From positions 1 to 32,036 of the forward strand of contig JAKBCE010000036.1 of the NCBI GenBank assembly GCA_021808195.1: 32,036 bases of DNA. Direction: 5' to 3'. Source of the stretch: Pseudomonadota bacterium (GTDB lineage: Bacteria; Pseudomonadota; Gammaproteobacteria; Steroidobacterales; Steroidobacteraceae). Positions 26,017-32,036 of the stretch are shown here, piece by piece. The notes below the pieces were generated by a model. It worked only from the letters and a program-made list of their open reading frames with translations. It ran no database searches and had not been told where the DNA came from. Position 1 is the first letter of the stretch. The number at the start of each line of letters is the position of its first letter. Made by a program: the position numbers and the translations under genes.

Positions 26017-26091
26017 GGGCGGTTAGCTCAGCGGTAGAGCACTGCTTTCACACGGCAGGGGCCACTGGTTCGATCCCAGTACCGCCCACCA
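26017..26091 (+). tRNA. tRNA-Val (CAC anticodon)
   Basis: A complete cloverleaf is visible: acceptor GGGCGGT/ACCGCCC, D arm GCTC...GAGC, anticodon stem CTGCT/GGCAG with loop TTCACAC giving anticodon CAC, T arm ACTGG-TTCGATC-CCAGT, and an encoded CCA end. It reads GTG valine codons. Its 3' end is a standard target for tyrosine integrases, and the DNA immediately downstream carries an integrase remnant and foreign genes, so it is probably the attachment site of the island to the right. Confidence 0.97.
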
Positions 26092-26122
26092 TAAAATCAA
26101 GTACTTAGCGATTATCGCCCCA

Positions 26123-26144
26123 AAAAGTACGGCAAAAGTACGGC
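26123..26144 (+). repeat. Two tandem 11-bp direct repeats by the tRNA
   Basis: AAAAGTACGGC occurs twice back to back (26123-26133 and 26134-26144), 31 bp after the tRNA CCA end. Short direct repeats in this position are typical of arm-type integrase or excisionase binding sites at the end of an integrated element. Exact copies are seen; the role is inferred. Confidence 0.6.
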
Positions 26145-26301
26145 ATAGCTACCTGCAGAATGCCGTCGTTGGCGGTGGACGCGAATAGCCGTGGCGGCCA
26201 TGGGACGCCGCTCCAATCCGTCGATGCGTTTTCACGGTGGCGACTGGCTGGGGATCTGCAGTTCATCCGCACGGCGGGCGTCGTTGCCCGATCGCTCGGG
26301 G

Positions 26302-26529
26302 TCAGGGCACGGGCATTCCGGGAAACGAGCGGCGGGCGATTTCCTCTGCGATGCGCTGAATCTTCACCGCCAGGTCCTGCGTGTTTCTAGCCGCGATGCG
26401 GAAAATCTCCCGCGTTGACCCATACTGCGGGTCGGCGCCACATTCCGATGCGCATCGAGCCTGGGCGCGCAGCGCCCTCGCGGCGTAGATCAATTCCTGG
26501 GCGGTGAGCTCGAGTCGGGGATCGCGCAT
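26302..26529 (-). CDS. Small hypothetical protein of the tRNA-Val island
   Basis: A 75-residue frame that looks coding by composition: a helical, charged sequence starting MRDPRLELTAQELIYAARALRAQ and containing STREIFRIAARNTQDLAVKI. No signal peptide or membrane segment is present. The ATG at 26529 fits the change from low-complexity to structured sequence; the frame extends upstream but that part looks random. No strong Shine-Dalgarno is seen. I do not recognise the family. Small genes like this are common near integrases. Confidence 0.45.
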   Translation of the reverse strand: MRDPRLELTAQELIYAARALRAQARCASECGADPQYGSTREIFRIAARNTQDLAVKIQRIAEEIARRSFPGMPVP

Positions 26530-26758
26530 GCCGTCAAATTTACCGCGGCCGCTCACCGCACCAGCAAGCCCCGGCCGCGGCGGCTGGATGTGCCGACCGC
26601 GAGCAGTGACCGCCGGCGCTGCAGTGCAGATCGAGCCGACGTGCGCGGTGCAATCTCTCGGGAGTACAAGCCTGGCGGTGGCCGTATGGCTGCGGAGAAG
26701 AACGATCCCGCTGGAACGTCCGGACCTGCGGGCAAGCCCTCCTTGGGGAGATAGATCG

Positions 26759-26938
26759 GTGGCGGTACCCGGATTCCAGTCGTCCCTGAGGCCCGTGCTC
26801 GATCTGTATGCGGATCGCAACGAACGTCGAGCGCGCGACCTCAGCGAGGTGGCTGCAGCGCGCCTTCGGCTCTGCGCGTCCGATCTCGAGGAGACGATCT
26901 CAAGCGGTGAGCCACGATTCGTGAGTCGTTTGTACTGA
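26759..26938 (+). CDS. Possible 59-residue hypothetical protein
   Basis: A GTG-started frame preceded by GGGGAG at the good distance of 8 bases. The product is helical and charged (LYADRNERRARDLSEVAAARLRL) with no recognised domain. The strong ribosome binding site and heptad-like composition are the only support. It may be a remnant. Confidence 0.3.
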   Translation: MAVPGFQSSLRPVLDLYADRNERRARDLSEVAAARLRLCASDLEETISSGEPRFVSRLY

Positions 26939-27199
26939 GCCCACTCCTATCTCAAGCAGGCCCGGCGTGGCTTTTGCCCCATGAGCCCGCAGCCACGGTG
27001 CTGGAACCGAGGCAGGCGCAACGGCCGAGCCGCAGCAACCCTCCGCCGAGGAACTCACGCCCGATGAGCAGATCCGCCAAGACTATGAGCCGCACCGAGC
27101 GCCCATCGCGGGGCGGGGGGAACTCCTCGGGCCTCAAACTGTGTGGACTTCTGAGCTGCCTGTGCGGCAGTGAACCCCGTGAATCGTCAAAAACCTGCC

Positions 27200-27795
27200 G
27201 AATAAAGAAAGCGAGGGACGTCGTTCTGTCATTGAACGAGGCCCGCATCGTGTGGCAGGCCGCGGAATTGACCGGATATCCGTTCGGGACACATTTGCAG
27301 CTGATGCTCCTCACGGGGCGTCGGTGCGATGAATGGGCTTCGGCCCGCGTCAGCTGGATCGACACGGATCAGGCGCTGATGGTGATTCCCGCTGGCGAAT
27401 ACAAGAGCGATCACGTCCACGTCGTGCCGCTCGTGTCGCAGGCGATGGAGATTCTCAAGCGCATACCGAAGCCGAAGAATGGTGAATACCTCTTGCCGAG
27501 CACTGATGGGCGGGCGCCAATCCAAGGGGTGCCGAAGTATTTCCAGGCGCGCCTTCTGGATGCGATTCTTGCGATCACTGGAGAGAAGTCTTCGAAGAAG
27601 TTCACCTCGCACGATCTGCGTCGGCCGGTCGCGACGCGCCTTGCGGAGAGCCTCGGTGACGCGGGCGACAAGCTCGCCAAACGGGTGCTCGGGCACTCCG
27701 ATGGCAGCGTGACCGCAATTTACAATCGGTACGCCTATGTGAAGGAGATGCGGCGGGCGCTCGAACAATGGGCGAACGATCTCGCGTGTACGCAG
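27200..27795 (+). pseudogene. Tyrosine integrase remnant (catalytic domain only)
   Basis: The C-terminal catalytic domain of a tRNA-type tyrosine integrase. Visible are the Arg I motif (LLTGRRCDEW), a lysine in the beta hairpin (GEYKSDHVHVVPL), HDLRR with P instead of the usual T after it, the second histidine (LGHSDGS) and the tyrosine motif (IYNRYAYVKEMR). The whole N-terminal half (arm-binding and core-binding domains, roughly 190 residues) is missing; the upstream frame back to 26974 encodes unrelated, proline- and serine-rich sequence. It should not support integration alone. The frame has no stop codon before the downstream antitoxin, so both lie in one open frame. Confidence 0.85.
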
Positions 27796-27813
27796 GACCC
27801 GTCCGGGTGTACA

Positions 27814-27841
27814 CTGACGCCTAGACGTCTAGGCGTAAAAT
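27814..27841 (+). promoter_or_regulatory. Predicted promoter of the RHH-PIN toxin-antitoxin operon
   Basis: CTGACG (27814-27819) and TAAAAT (27836-27841) are 16 bp apart and flank the palindrome below almost exactly. Transcription would begin only a few bases before the antitoxin ATG at 27853. Confidence 0.45.
27817..27836. promoter_or_regulatory. Perfect 20-bp palindrome, probable antitoxin operator
   Basis: ACGCCTAGACGTCTAGGCGT reads identically on both strands with no mismatch and no spacer. It ends 16 bp before the antitoxin ATG and lies between the predicted -35 and -10 boxes. Ribbon-helix-helix antitoxins bind such symmetric sites to repress their own operon. Confidence 0.7.
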
Positions 27842-27852
27842 TGAGTGTGATC

Positions 27853-28113
27853 ATGGAGCAGCCAGTGAGGTGGACCGTCCGGGTTTCCAAGGACACGGAT
27901 GTGTCCGTGCGCACCTTCCTGGCCCAGCGGGGCATGAAGAAGGGCGATCTCGCCAAGTTCATCGAGGAAGCCGTGCGCTGGCGGGTACTCGATCAGACGG
28001 TGGCAGAGACCAAGGCGCGCAATGCCAATGTGCCTCCTGCCGAGATCGAAGCGGCGATCGATGAGGCGCTGCGTTTCGTGCGCGCGGAGCGATTTGCTAC
28101 CGCGCGCAGATGA
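27853..28113 (+). CDS. Ribbon-helix-helix (CopG-like) antitoxin
   Basis: An 86-residue protein with an N-terminal beta strand and two helices of a ribbon-helix-helix fold (PVRWTVRVSKDTDVSVRTFL, then KKGDLAKFIEEAVRWRVLDQ) and a C-terminal helical tail that would wrap the toxin. It overlaps the PIN toxin gene as ATGA, the standard order for a type II module. The ATG at 27853 gives the expected family N-terminus. The frame is also open upstream through the integrase remnant to 26974, so a longer fusion product is formally possible, although the palindrome and promoter argue for independent initiation. Confidence 0.82.
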   Translation: MEQPVRWTVRVSKDTDVSVRTFLAQRGMKKGDLAKFIEEAVRWRVLDQTVAETKARNANVPPAEIEAAIDEALRFVRAERFATARR

Positions 28114-28595
28114 GGGCGATCCTCGACACCAACGTTCTCTGCAGCGCGCTGCTGACCCCGGGAGGCCCGACCGATCGGCTCTATGGGGCCTGGCGAGAAG
28201 GGCGGTTCCAACTGCTGACGAGTGAGGAGCAGCTGGAAGAGTTCCGACGCGTGACGCGCTATCCCCATCTGCGACCATTCATCGAGCCCGCCGCAGCCGG
28301 TGCGATGTACAACGAGTTGCGGCGCCTGGCGATCCCGCTGGGAACACTCCCCGTCATCGACGCATCGAAAGACCCAGGAGACAATTTTCTCTTGGCGATG
28401 GCCCAGGCCGGCGAGGCCGACGTGCTCGTCACCGGCGATAAGCACGATTTGCTCGCGCTCAAGGTCTTTCAGCGCACGCGGATCCTCACCGCGCGGCAGT
28501 TGCTGACGCAGCTCGGCGTTAAACCTAAAGCAAAGCGCCCACCGAAGCGCAAGGTTGCGGCTGCACGCCGCAGAAAGCGCAAGAAGCCGCGGTAG
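28110..28595 (+). CDS. PIN-domain toxin (putative toxin-antitoxin RNase)
   Basis: A 161-residue PIN-domain protein of the family paired with RHH antitoxins. Predicted metal-binding acids are D6 (MRAILDTNVL), E43 or E44, D91 in DPGDNFLLAMA and D110 in VTGDKHDLLAL. The domain ends near residue 136. It is followed by a highly basic tail of about 25 residues, mostly K, R, P and A, longer than usual. The predicted activity is ribonuclease, neutralised by the antitoxin encoded 4 bp overlapping upstream. All key residues are present, so the module may still be active and stabilise the island. Confidence 0.86.
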   Translation: MRAILDTNVLCSALLTPGGPTDRLYGAWREGRFQLLTSEEQLEEFRRVTRYPHLRPFIEPAAAGAMYNELRRLAIPLGTLPVIDASKDPGDNFLLAMAQAGEADVLVTGDKHDLLALKVFQRTRILTARQLLTQLGVKPKAKRPPKRKVAAARRRKRKKPR

Positions 28596-28774
28596 GGGAG
28601 AGGCAGCGAAGGGCATGGCACTGCAGCCGACATTTCCATCACGAAGACCGGGAAGTCGCGGCTCTCTCGACGCCCGGACGGTGGAGCAAGGGGAGCGGAC
28701 CGTTGCGGGTACGACGCTCCCACGACAGGCTCCCTTGGGTGGAGTGACAGAAGCATGACTCAGCAGGTTTCATA

Positions 28775-29137
28775 ATGTTTGAACAAGCGTTTCGCAACAT
28801 CGACGGCGTGCTGCGCAAGGAAGCGGGCTGCACCACCGAGCTCGACTACACCGAGCAAACCTCCTGGCTCCTGTTCCTGAAATACCTCGACGGGCTGGAG
28901 GAGGACAAGCGCCAGGAAGCGGCGCTTGAGGGCAAGAGATACAGCTACATTCTCGAGAAGCCCTACCGCTGGGTCACCTGGGCGGCCCCTAAAGCGAAGG
29001 ACGGGACGCTCGATCATCACAAGGCGCTTACCATCAACAGCACATCCAGCACCCTTCATGCACCACGCGCAGGGGCCATGGCGTGGACACAGCAAGTCTG
29101 CACTCGGTCGAAGGGCCGGCCGGTTACTCGCGGATGA
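28775..29137 (+). pseudogene. hsdM: Truncated HsdM, type I restriction-modification methyltransferase subunit
   Basis: The first ~88 residues match the N-terminal helical domain of HsdM (FEQAFRNIDGVLRKEAGCTT, then QTSWLLFLKYLDGLEEDK and PYRWVTWAAPKAKDGT). The similarity stops abruptly at about 29035, after which the frame runs on in unrelated sequence to 29137. The normal protein is roughly 500 residues, so the SAM-binding and NPPY catalytic parts are absent. No hsdS or hsdR is nearby. It is a deletion scar of a former type I system. Confidence 0.85.
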
Positions 29138-29473
29138 TTCTGCCTGCCCGCCGCGACGCGCCCGTCGAGGGCAGGCATGCCCATGTGCTCGATCTTGCCG
29201 CGCCCATCTCGCGCGGAAGCCGCTGGCCGTTGCGCACGCCGAATCGTCGCGTCCAATCCACATCGGCTTGCTCGGTACGCAAGCTGCAATGTTGAAGCCG
29301 CACTTGGGGTGGCTTTTTCAGATGGTCCCCTAAGCCCAGCGATGCCCAGCCGCGCGCTGGGTAATCCCCTCGCTTTTCGCCGCCGGCAAAATGGAGTCGG
29401 GCGTCAACGCTGTAACGCCTCGTCCGTTTGCATGCGCTACAGCGCCGCGTCGCGGGGCATCGATTTCTTCGTG
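29138..29473. other. Unassigned stretch between the hsdM stub and the lipoprotein gene
   Basis: About 340 bp with open frames on both strands but none that I recognise or that shows a ribosome binding site. The breakpoint of hsdM just upstream suggests deletion or insertion scars, possibly the end of an insertion sequence. Confidence 0.4.
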
Positions 29474-30895
29474 ATGACGGGGCCATACAGTCGCGCTCTC
29501 GCTGCAGGCAAGCCGGTCGCCAGTGTGCGCCTGACTCTTGCGCTGGTTCTATTCGGCCTACTTGCAGGTTGCGGTGGTGGAGGCGGCAGTTCGTCCACAC
29601 CAGCGCCCACGCCGACAGTGACATTCACGCTTTCCGTCAGCACCAGTGGCAACGGGACGGTGACGTCCAGTCCCGCCGGCATCAATTGCGGCAGTTCCTG
29701 CAGCGCCTCGTTCACCTCAGGCAATCAGGTGACGCTGCAGGCAACGCCCGGGTCTGGTTATCTCTTCAGCGGTTGGATGGGCGCATGCAGTGGATCGTCA
29801 ACCAACTGCGCCGTCACGATGAACCAGAACCAGTCGGCCTCGGCGGTGTTCGCCATCCAGACCGCGCCACAGGCCAAACCAGCCTTGATTGGCCTCGTCA
29901 CCATGGGCAGCGAGAACTGGGTCAACCTGGGCGTAGGCGGGCTGCCGCAGAACCGACTGCTCGAAGCCAACGCCCATCCGGGTGTCTACGTCGCCGCGGT
30001 CATCCAGGCTACCTGGTCGCAACTGGAGCCGCAGCCCGGCGTGTTCGACGACAGCGTCATCGACGACGCATTGCAGAATATCGCCGCCTACAACGCGAAA
30101 TACCCCGCGACACCGCTGGTGGGCAAGCTGCGCATCTTTGCCGGCGTTAATACACCCGCATGGGTGATGCAGCAAGTCGGCTCGGTCACATTGACGGACA
30201 GTGCCGGCAACTCGGCGACCTTCCCCGACTTCTGGACGGCGCAGTACACGGCGCTGTGGACGCAGTTGCAGAACCACCTGGCCGCGGTCTACGACAGCAA
30301 TCCCGCAATGGGCGAAGTGGCGATCAGCGTGTGTTCGTCGATCACCGCCGAACCCTTCGTCCTGCCCGGGGACGCAGTGAGCCAGCAGGCGCTGCTGGCC
30401 GCCGGCTACAGCGATGCGCAGATGGAAACCTGCCTGAGCAACGCGGCACAGGATTACGCGGCTTGGAAGCAGGCCCCGCTCGACTACACCTTCAACCCGC
30501 TGTACCTGACCCAGTCGAATCCCGCATCCAACGCCGGAACAGCTTTCACGGTGCAGGTGATGCAGAACTTCCGCGCCTCACTGGGAACGCGCGCCGTGGT
30601 CGCCAACCACGACCTGGACATTCCATTCGTGAACCCTGCCGATCAAGCGATCTACACCGAGTTCCAGACGCTCTACGCCGCAGCGCAGGCAGCCACGCCG
30701 CCGACGATCTCACCGCTGGAATTCCAGACTGCCGGGCAATCCGTCGACTTTGCAACGCTGATCCCCTACGCCATCAGCACCTACCACCCCACCGAAATCG
30801 AGATCTGGAACACCGTCGCAACCGGCGACGGTCACGCTCCGATCACGCAGGCCGAACTGCAGCAGTGGGCGGCGCAGATGAAGTTAGCGAACTGA
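29474..30895 (+). CDS. Lipoprotein with InlB-like repeat and glycoside-hydrolase-like domain
   Basis: A 473-residue predicted surface or periplasmic lipoprotein. The signal ends LLAGC with C33, followed by a glycine/serine/threonine/proline linker. Residues about 50-127 form a bacterial (divergent InlB B-type) repeat with VSTSGNGTVTSSPAGINCG and YLFSGWMGACSGSSTNCAVT. Residues about 135-473 resemble a TIM-barrel glycoside hydrolase: E293 in ITAEPF and E443 in TEIEIWNT are candidate acid/base and nucleophile. I cannot name the GH family or the substrate. The start may also be GTG 29471; further upstream frame extends without signal-like sequence. It appears intact amid degraded neighbours. Confidence 0.7.
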   Translation: MTGPYSRALAAGKPVASVRLTLALVLFGLLAGCGGGGGSSSTPAPTPTVTFTLSVSTSGNGTVTSSPAGINCGSSCSASFTSGNQVTLQATPGSGYLFSGWMGACSGSSTNCAVTMNQNQSASAVFAIQTAPQAKPALIGLVTMGSENWVNLGVGGLPQNRLLEANAHPGVYVAAVIQATWSQLEPQPGVFDDSVIDDALQNIAAYNAKYPATPLVGKLRIFAGVNTPAWVMQQVGSVTLTDSAGNSATFPDFWTAQYTALWTQLQNHLAAVYDSNPAMGEVAISVCSSITAEPFVLPGDAVSQQALLAAGYSDAQMETCLSNAAQDYAAWKQAPLDYTFNPLYLTQSNPASNAGTAFTVQVMQNFRASLGTRAVVANHDLDIPFVNPADQAIYTEFQTLYAAAQAATPPTISPLEFQTAGQSVDFATLIPYAISTYHPTEIEIWNTVATGDGHAPITQAELQQWAAQMKLAN

Positions 30896-30987
30896 ATGCG
30901 CCGCGACCAGACCGGCAGGTCTATACCCGCGTGCACGGGGCAGGCAAATCCAGCGCATCGGCGCGCACGACTCACGCCGGTTGTTGA

Positions 30988-31124
30988 CGCTCACCCCTGA
31001 TGTCCACCGGGTCGATTGCTTCAGCCATCGCCGCCTGCTCGAACCCATCGGCTACATCCCACCTGCAGAAGCTGAGGCACACTACTGGCAGCAGCACAAT
31101 CGTCAGGTCCTGCAAGCCGCCTGA
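30988..31124 (+). mobile_element. IS3-family transposase (OrfB) 3' remnant
   Basis: About 37-45 codons ending in TGA at 31122 encode HRVDCFSHRRLLEPIGYIPP followed by AEAEAHYWQQ, the C-terminal end of an IS3-type OrfB integrase downstream of the DDE site. The catalytic residues and the whole of OrfA are missing. The codons upstream of about 30988 do not continue the match. Terminal inverted repeats were not resolved. Confidence 0.75.
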
Positions 31125-31256
31125 CTCAAACCCAACAGCCTCCACGAAAACACGGGACGGTTCACGCTGGCCTTCTGTCAAGCACTTCACCTCATGGCTG
31201 TGTCTCTCGCCCGGCAACAAAATATCTGGGGCAAGGTGCTCTCCTCGCGCACTCGG

Positions 31257-31563
31257 TGCTCATCGAGCCGTGCGGCGGGCCGCCTTGCGACTTGCCGCGA
31301 CCACCGTGGGCCGCACTCAAACCGCTTTGGGTGCGTTTTACCGCCGGTTATCGGGGCGGATCGGGAAGGCCAAGGCCGTGACGGCGACCGCACGCAAGCT
31401 CGCAGTGCTGTTCTATAACGCCCTGCGTCACGGCATGGATTACGCCAATCGCGGGGCCACGTACTACGAAGAAAGATACCGGCAGAGGATCCTCGATAAC
31501 TTGCGCCGCCGGGCTCAGGATCTCGGCTACGTATTACAGGAGTGCAATATGGGCGCGGCGTGA
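31257..31563 (+). mobile_element. IS110-like transposase C-terminal remnant
   Basis: A frame of about 100 codons ending at 31563 encodes RTQTALGAFYRRLSGRIGKA, then TATARKLAVLFYNALRHGMD and YYEERYRQRILDNLRRRAQD, which fits the C-terminal end of a transposase of the IS110/IS116/IS902 (COG3547-like) type. The N-terminal catalytic domain is absent. Family assignment is moderate; transposase origin is more certain. Confidence 0.6.
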
Positions 31564-31682
31564 GTTTCTTGGGAATGCAACACGTCGATCAAGGCCCATC
31601 TCAGAGGTCCGTCGCGTAGGGACAATTTCACTTGGCCGACTCCGGCCCGCCGCCTTGCGTGGTCTCCCCCGTGCATGAGCAC

Positions 31683-32036
31683 TCAAGGCTTCAGCCAATT
31701 CTCCACAGAAAGGCCCGGGACACGGCGGAACTCGCGTTCATTGTTAGTCACCACCGTCGCAGAGATGTGGCGCGCGTGCGATGCAATCAACATGTCATAT
31801 GGACCGATTGGCTTTCCCTTAGATAGCAAGGCGACTTTGATATCGGCGAAGTCCTTGGCCGCCCCGCAGGGAAGGTCCTCGAGCTCAAACAGGTCGAGGA
31901 GCTCCTCGAGGGCCGCCTCGTTCTCCTTGCGAAACTCGCCGTTTGCGGCGCCGAATCTCAGTTCGGAAACCGTGATTGCAGATAGCCGAAGCTCACCGGG
32001 CGAGCGCCCCGACATACGTCGAGCAATGCGCTCGTA
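31683..32036 (-). CDS. vapC: VapC-type PIN toxin, 5' end outside the window
   Basis: A PIN-domain toxin on the - strand whose N-terminus, with the first catalytic aspartate (usually LDTN), lies beyond position 32036; the frame is open to the window edge (YERIARR precedes the first internal ATG). Visible are LRLSAITVSELRFGA with the conserved glutamate, PIGPYDMLIASHAR with the conserved aspartate, and VVTNNEREFRRVPGLSVENW at the C-terminus, all typical of VapC/tRNA(fMet)-specific endonucleases. A VapB partner would be expected just upstream, outside this window. Confidence 0.88.
   Translation of the reverse strand, partial: YERIARRMSGRSPGELRLSAITVSELRFGAANGEFRKENEAALEELLDLFELEDLPCGAAKDFADIKVALLSKGKPIGPYDMLIASHARHISATVVTNNEREFRRVPGLSVENWLKP

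Larger units (their letters stand above)
26092..32036. mobile_element. Decayed genomic island next to tRNA-Val
   Basis: Downstream of the tRNA the tight coding of the rest of the window stops. It is replaced by short open frames, a truncated integrase, two toxin genes, an HsdM stub, two transposase tails and one intact-looking lipoprotein gene, with long gaps between them. This is typical of an integration hotspot with repeated insertion and deletion. The far end is beyond the window, and no second copy of the tRNA 3' end was found within it. Confidence 0.7.

Noticed and set aside
26984..27173. Open frame upstream of the integrase remnant encoding an acidic, glutamine-rich peptide (AEELTPDEQIRQDYEPHR)
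   Set aside because: It looks gene-like in composition but lacks a start with ribosome binding site and I cannot match it; it may be a remnant of another protein, not enough to annotate.
26017..27795. The tRNA-Val integrase as the integrase of the conjugation module
   Set aside because: The integrase remnant and repeats lie on the right of the tRNA, whereas the T4SS genes are over 12 kb to its left with apparently chromosomal genes between. The sequence gives no att pair joining them.
1..32036. CRISPR array, rRNA or long tandem repeats
   Set aside because: No regularly spaced repeats or rRNA signature sequences were seen; the only clear tandem repeat is the 2 x 11 bp beside the tRNA.

Overview
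The window is GC-rich throughout, with tightly packed genes joined by ATGA/GTGA stop-start overlaps, strong GC third-position bias and RND, TolC, ArsB and VirB families. This points to a high-GC proteobacterium, most likely a gamma- or betaproteobacterium. I cannot name the species from sequence alone.

Region 1 (about 85-13808, + strand) is a conjugation module. A VirB-type type IV secretion system runs in the canonical order VirB2, B3, B4, B5, B6, a VirB7-like lipoprotein, B8, B9, B10 and B11. A TraD/VirD4-like coupling protein, a small one-span MobB-like protein, a second and clearly related coupling protein, and a MobA/MobL (MobQ-type) relaxase follow. Most junctions overlap by a few bases, so this is probably one long transcript. 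It ends at a hairpin shared with the convergent PAP2 gene. The doubled coupling protein is the most unusual feature. No VirB1, integrase or replication gene for this module is visible; the left end is cut by the window.

Region 2 (13857-25800) looks like ordinary or accessory chromosome. A PAP2 phosphatase and an ArsB-like permease lie on the - strand. A five-gene + strand operon follows: a BlaI/CopY-type repressor, a stand-alone M56 (BlaR1-like) membrane metallopeptidase, and a complete RND tripartite pump (adaptor, inner-membrane pump, outer-membrane lipoprotein). A 16-bp dyad lies between the predicted promoter boxes of the repressor. The pump therefore appears to be under protease-repressor control. 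An MFS transporter and a REC-EAL response regulator (predicted c-di-GMP phosphodiesterase) follow on the - strand.

Region 3 (26017-32036) is a decayed integration hotspot. An intact tRNA-Val(CAC) is followed by tandem 11-bp direct repeats, a tyrosine integrase lacking its N-terminal half, a ribbon-helix-helix antitoxin with its PIN toxin, an HsdM stub, a lipoprotein with an InlB-like repeat and a glycoside-hydrolase-like domain, IS3-type and IS110-like transposase tails, and a VapC-type PIN toxin cut by the window edge. The integrase remnant and the antitoxin share one uninterrupted reading frame. A perfect 20-bp palindrome at the junction is a probable autoregulatory operator. The island lies on the opposite side of the tRNA from the conjugation module, so the two are probably separate acquisitions.
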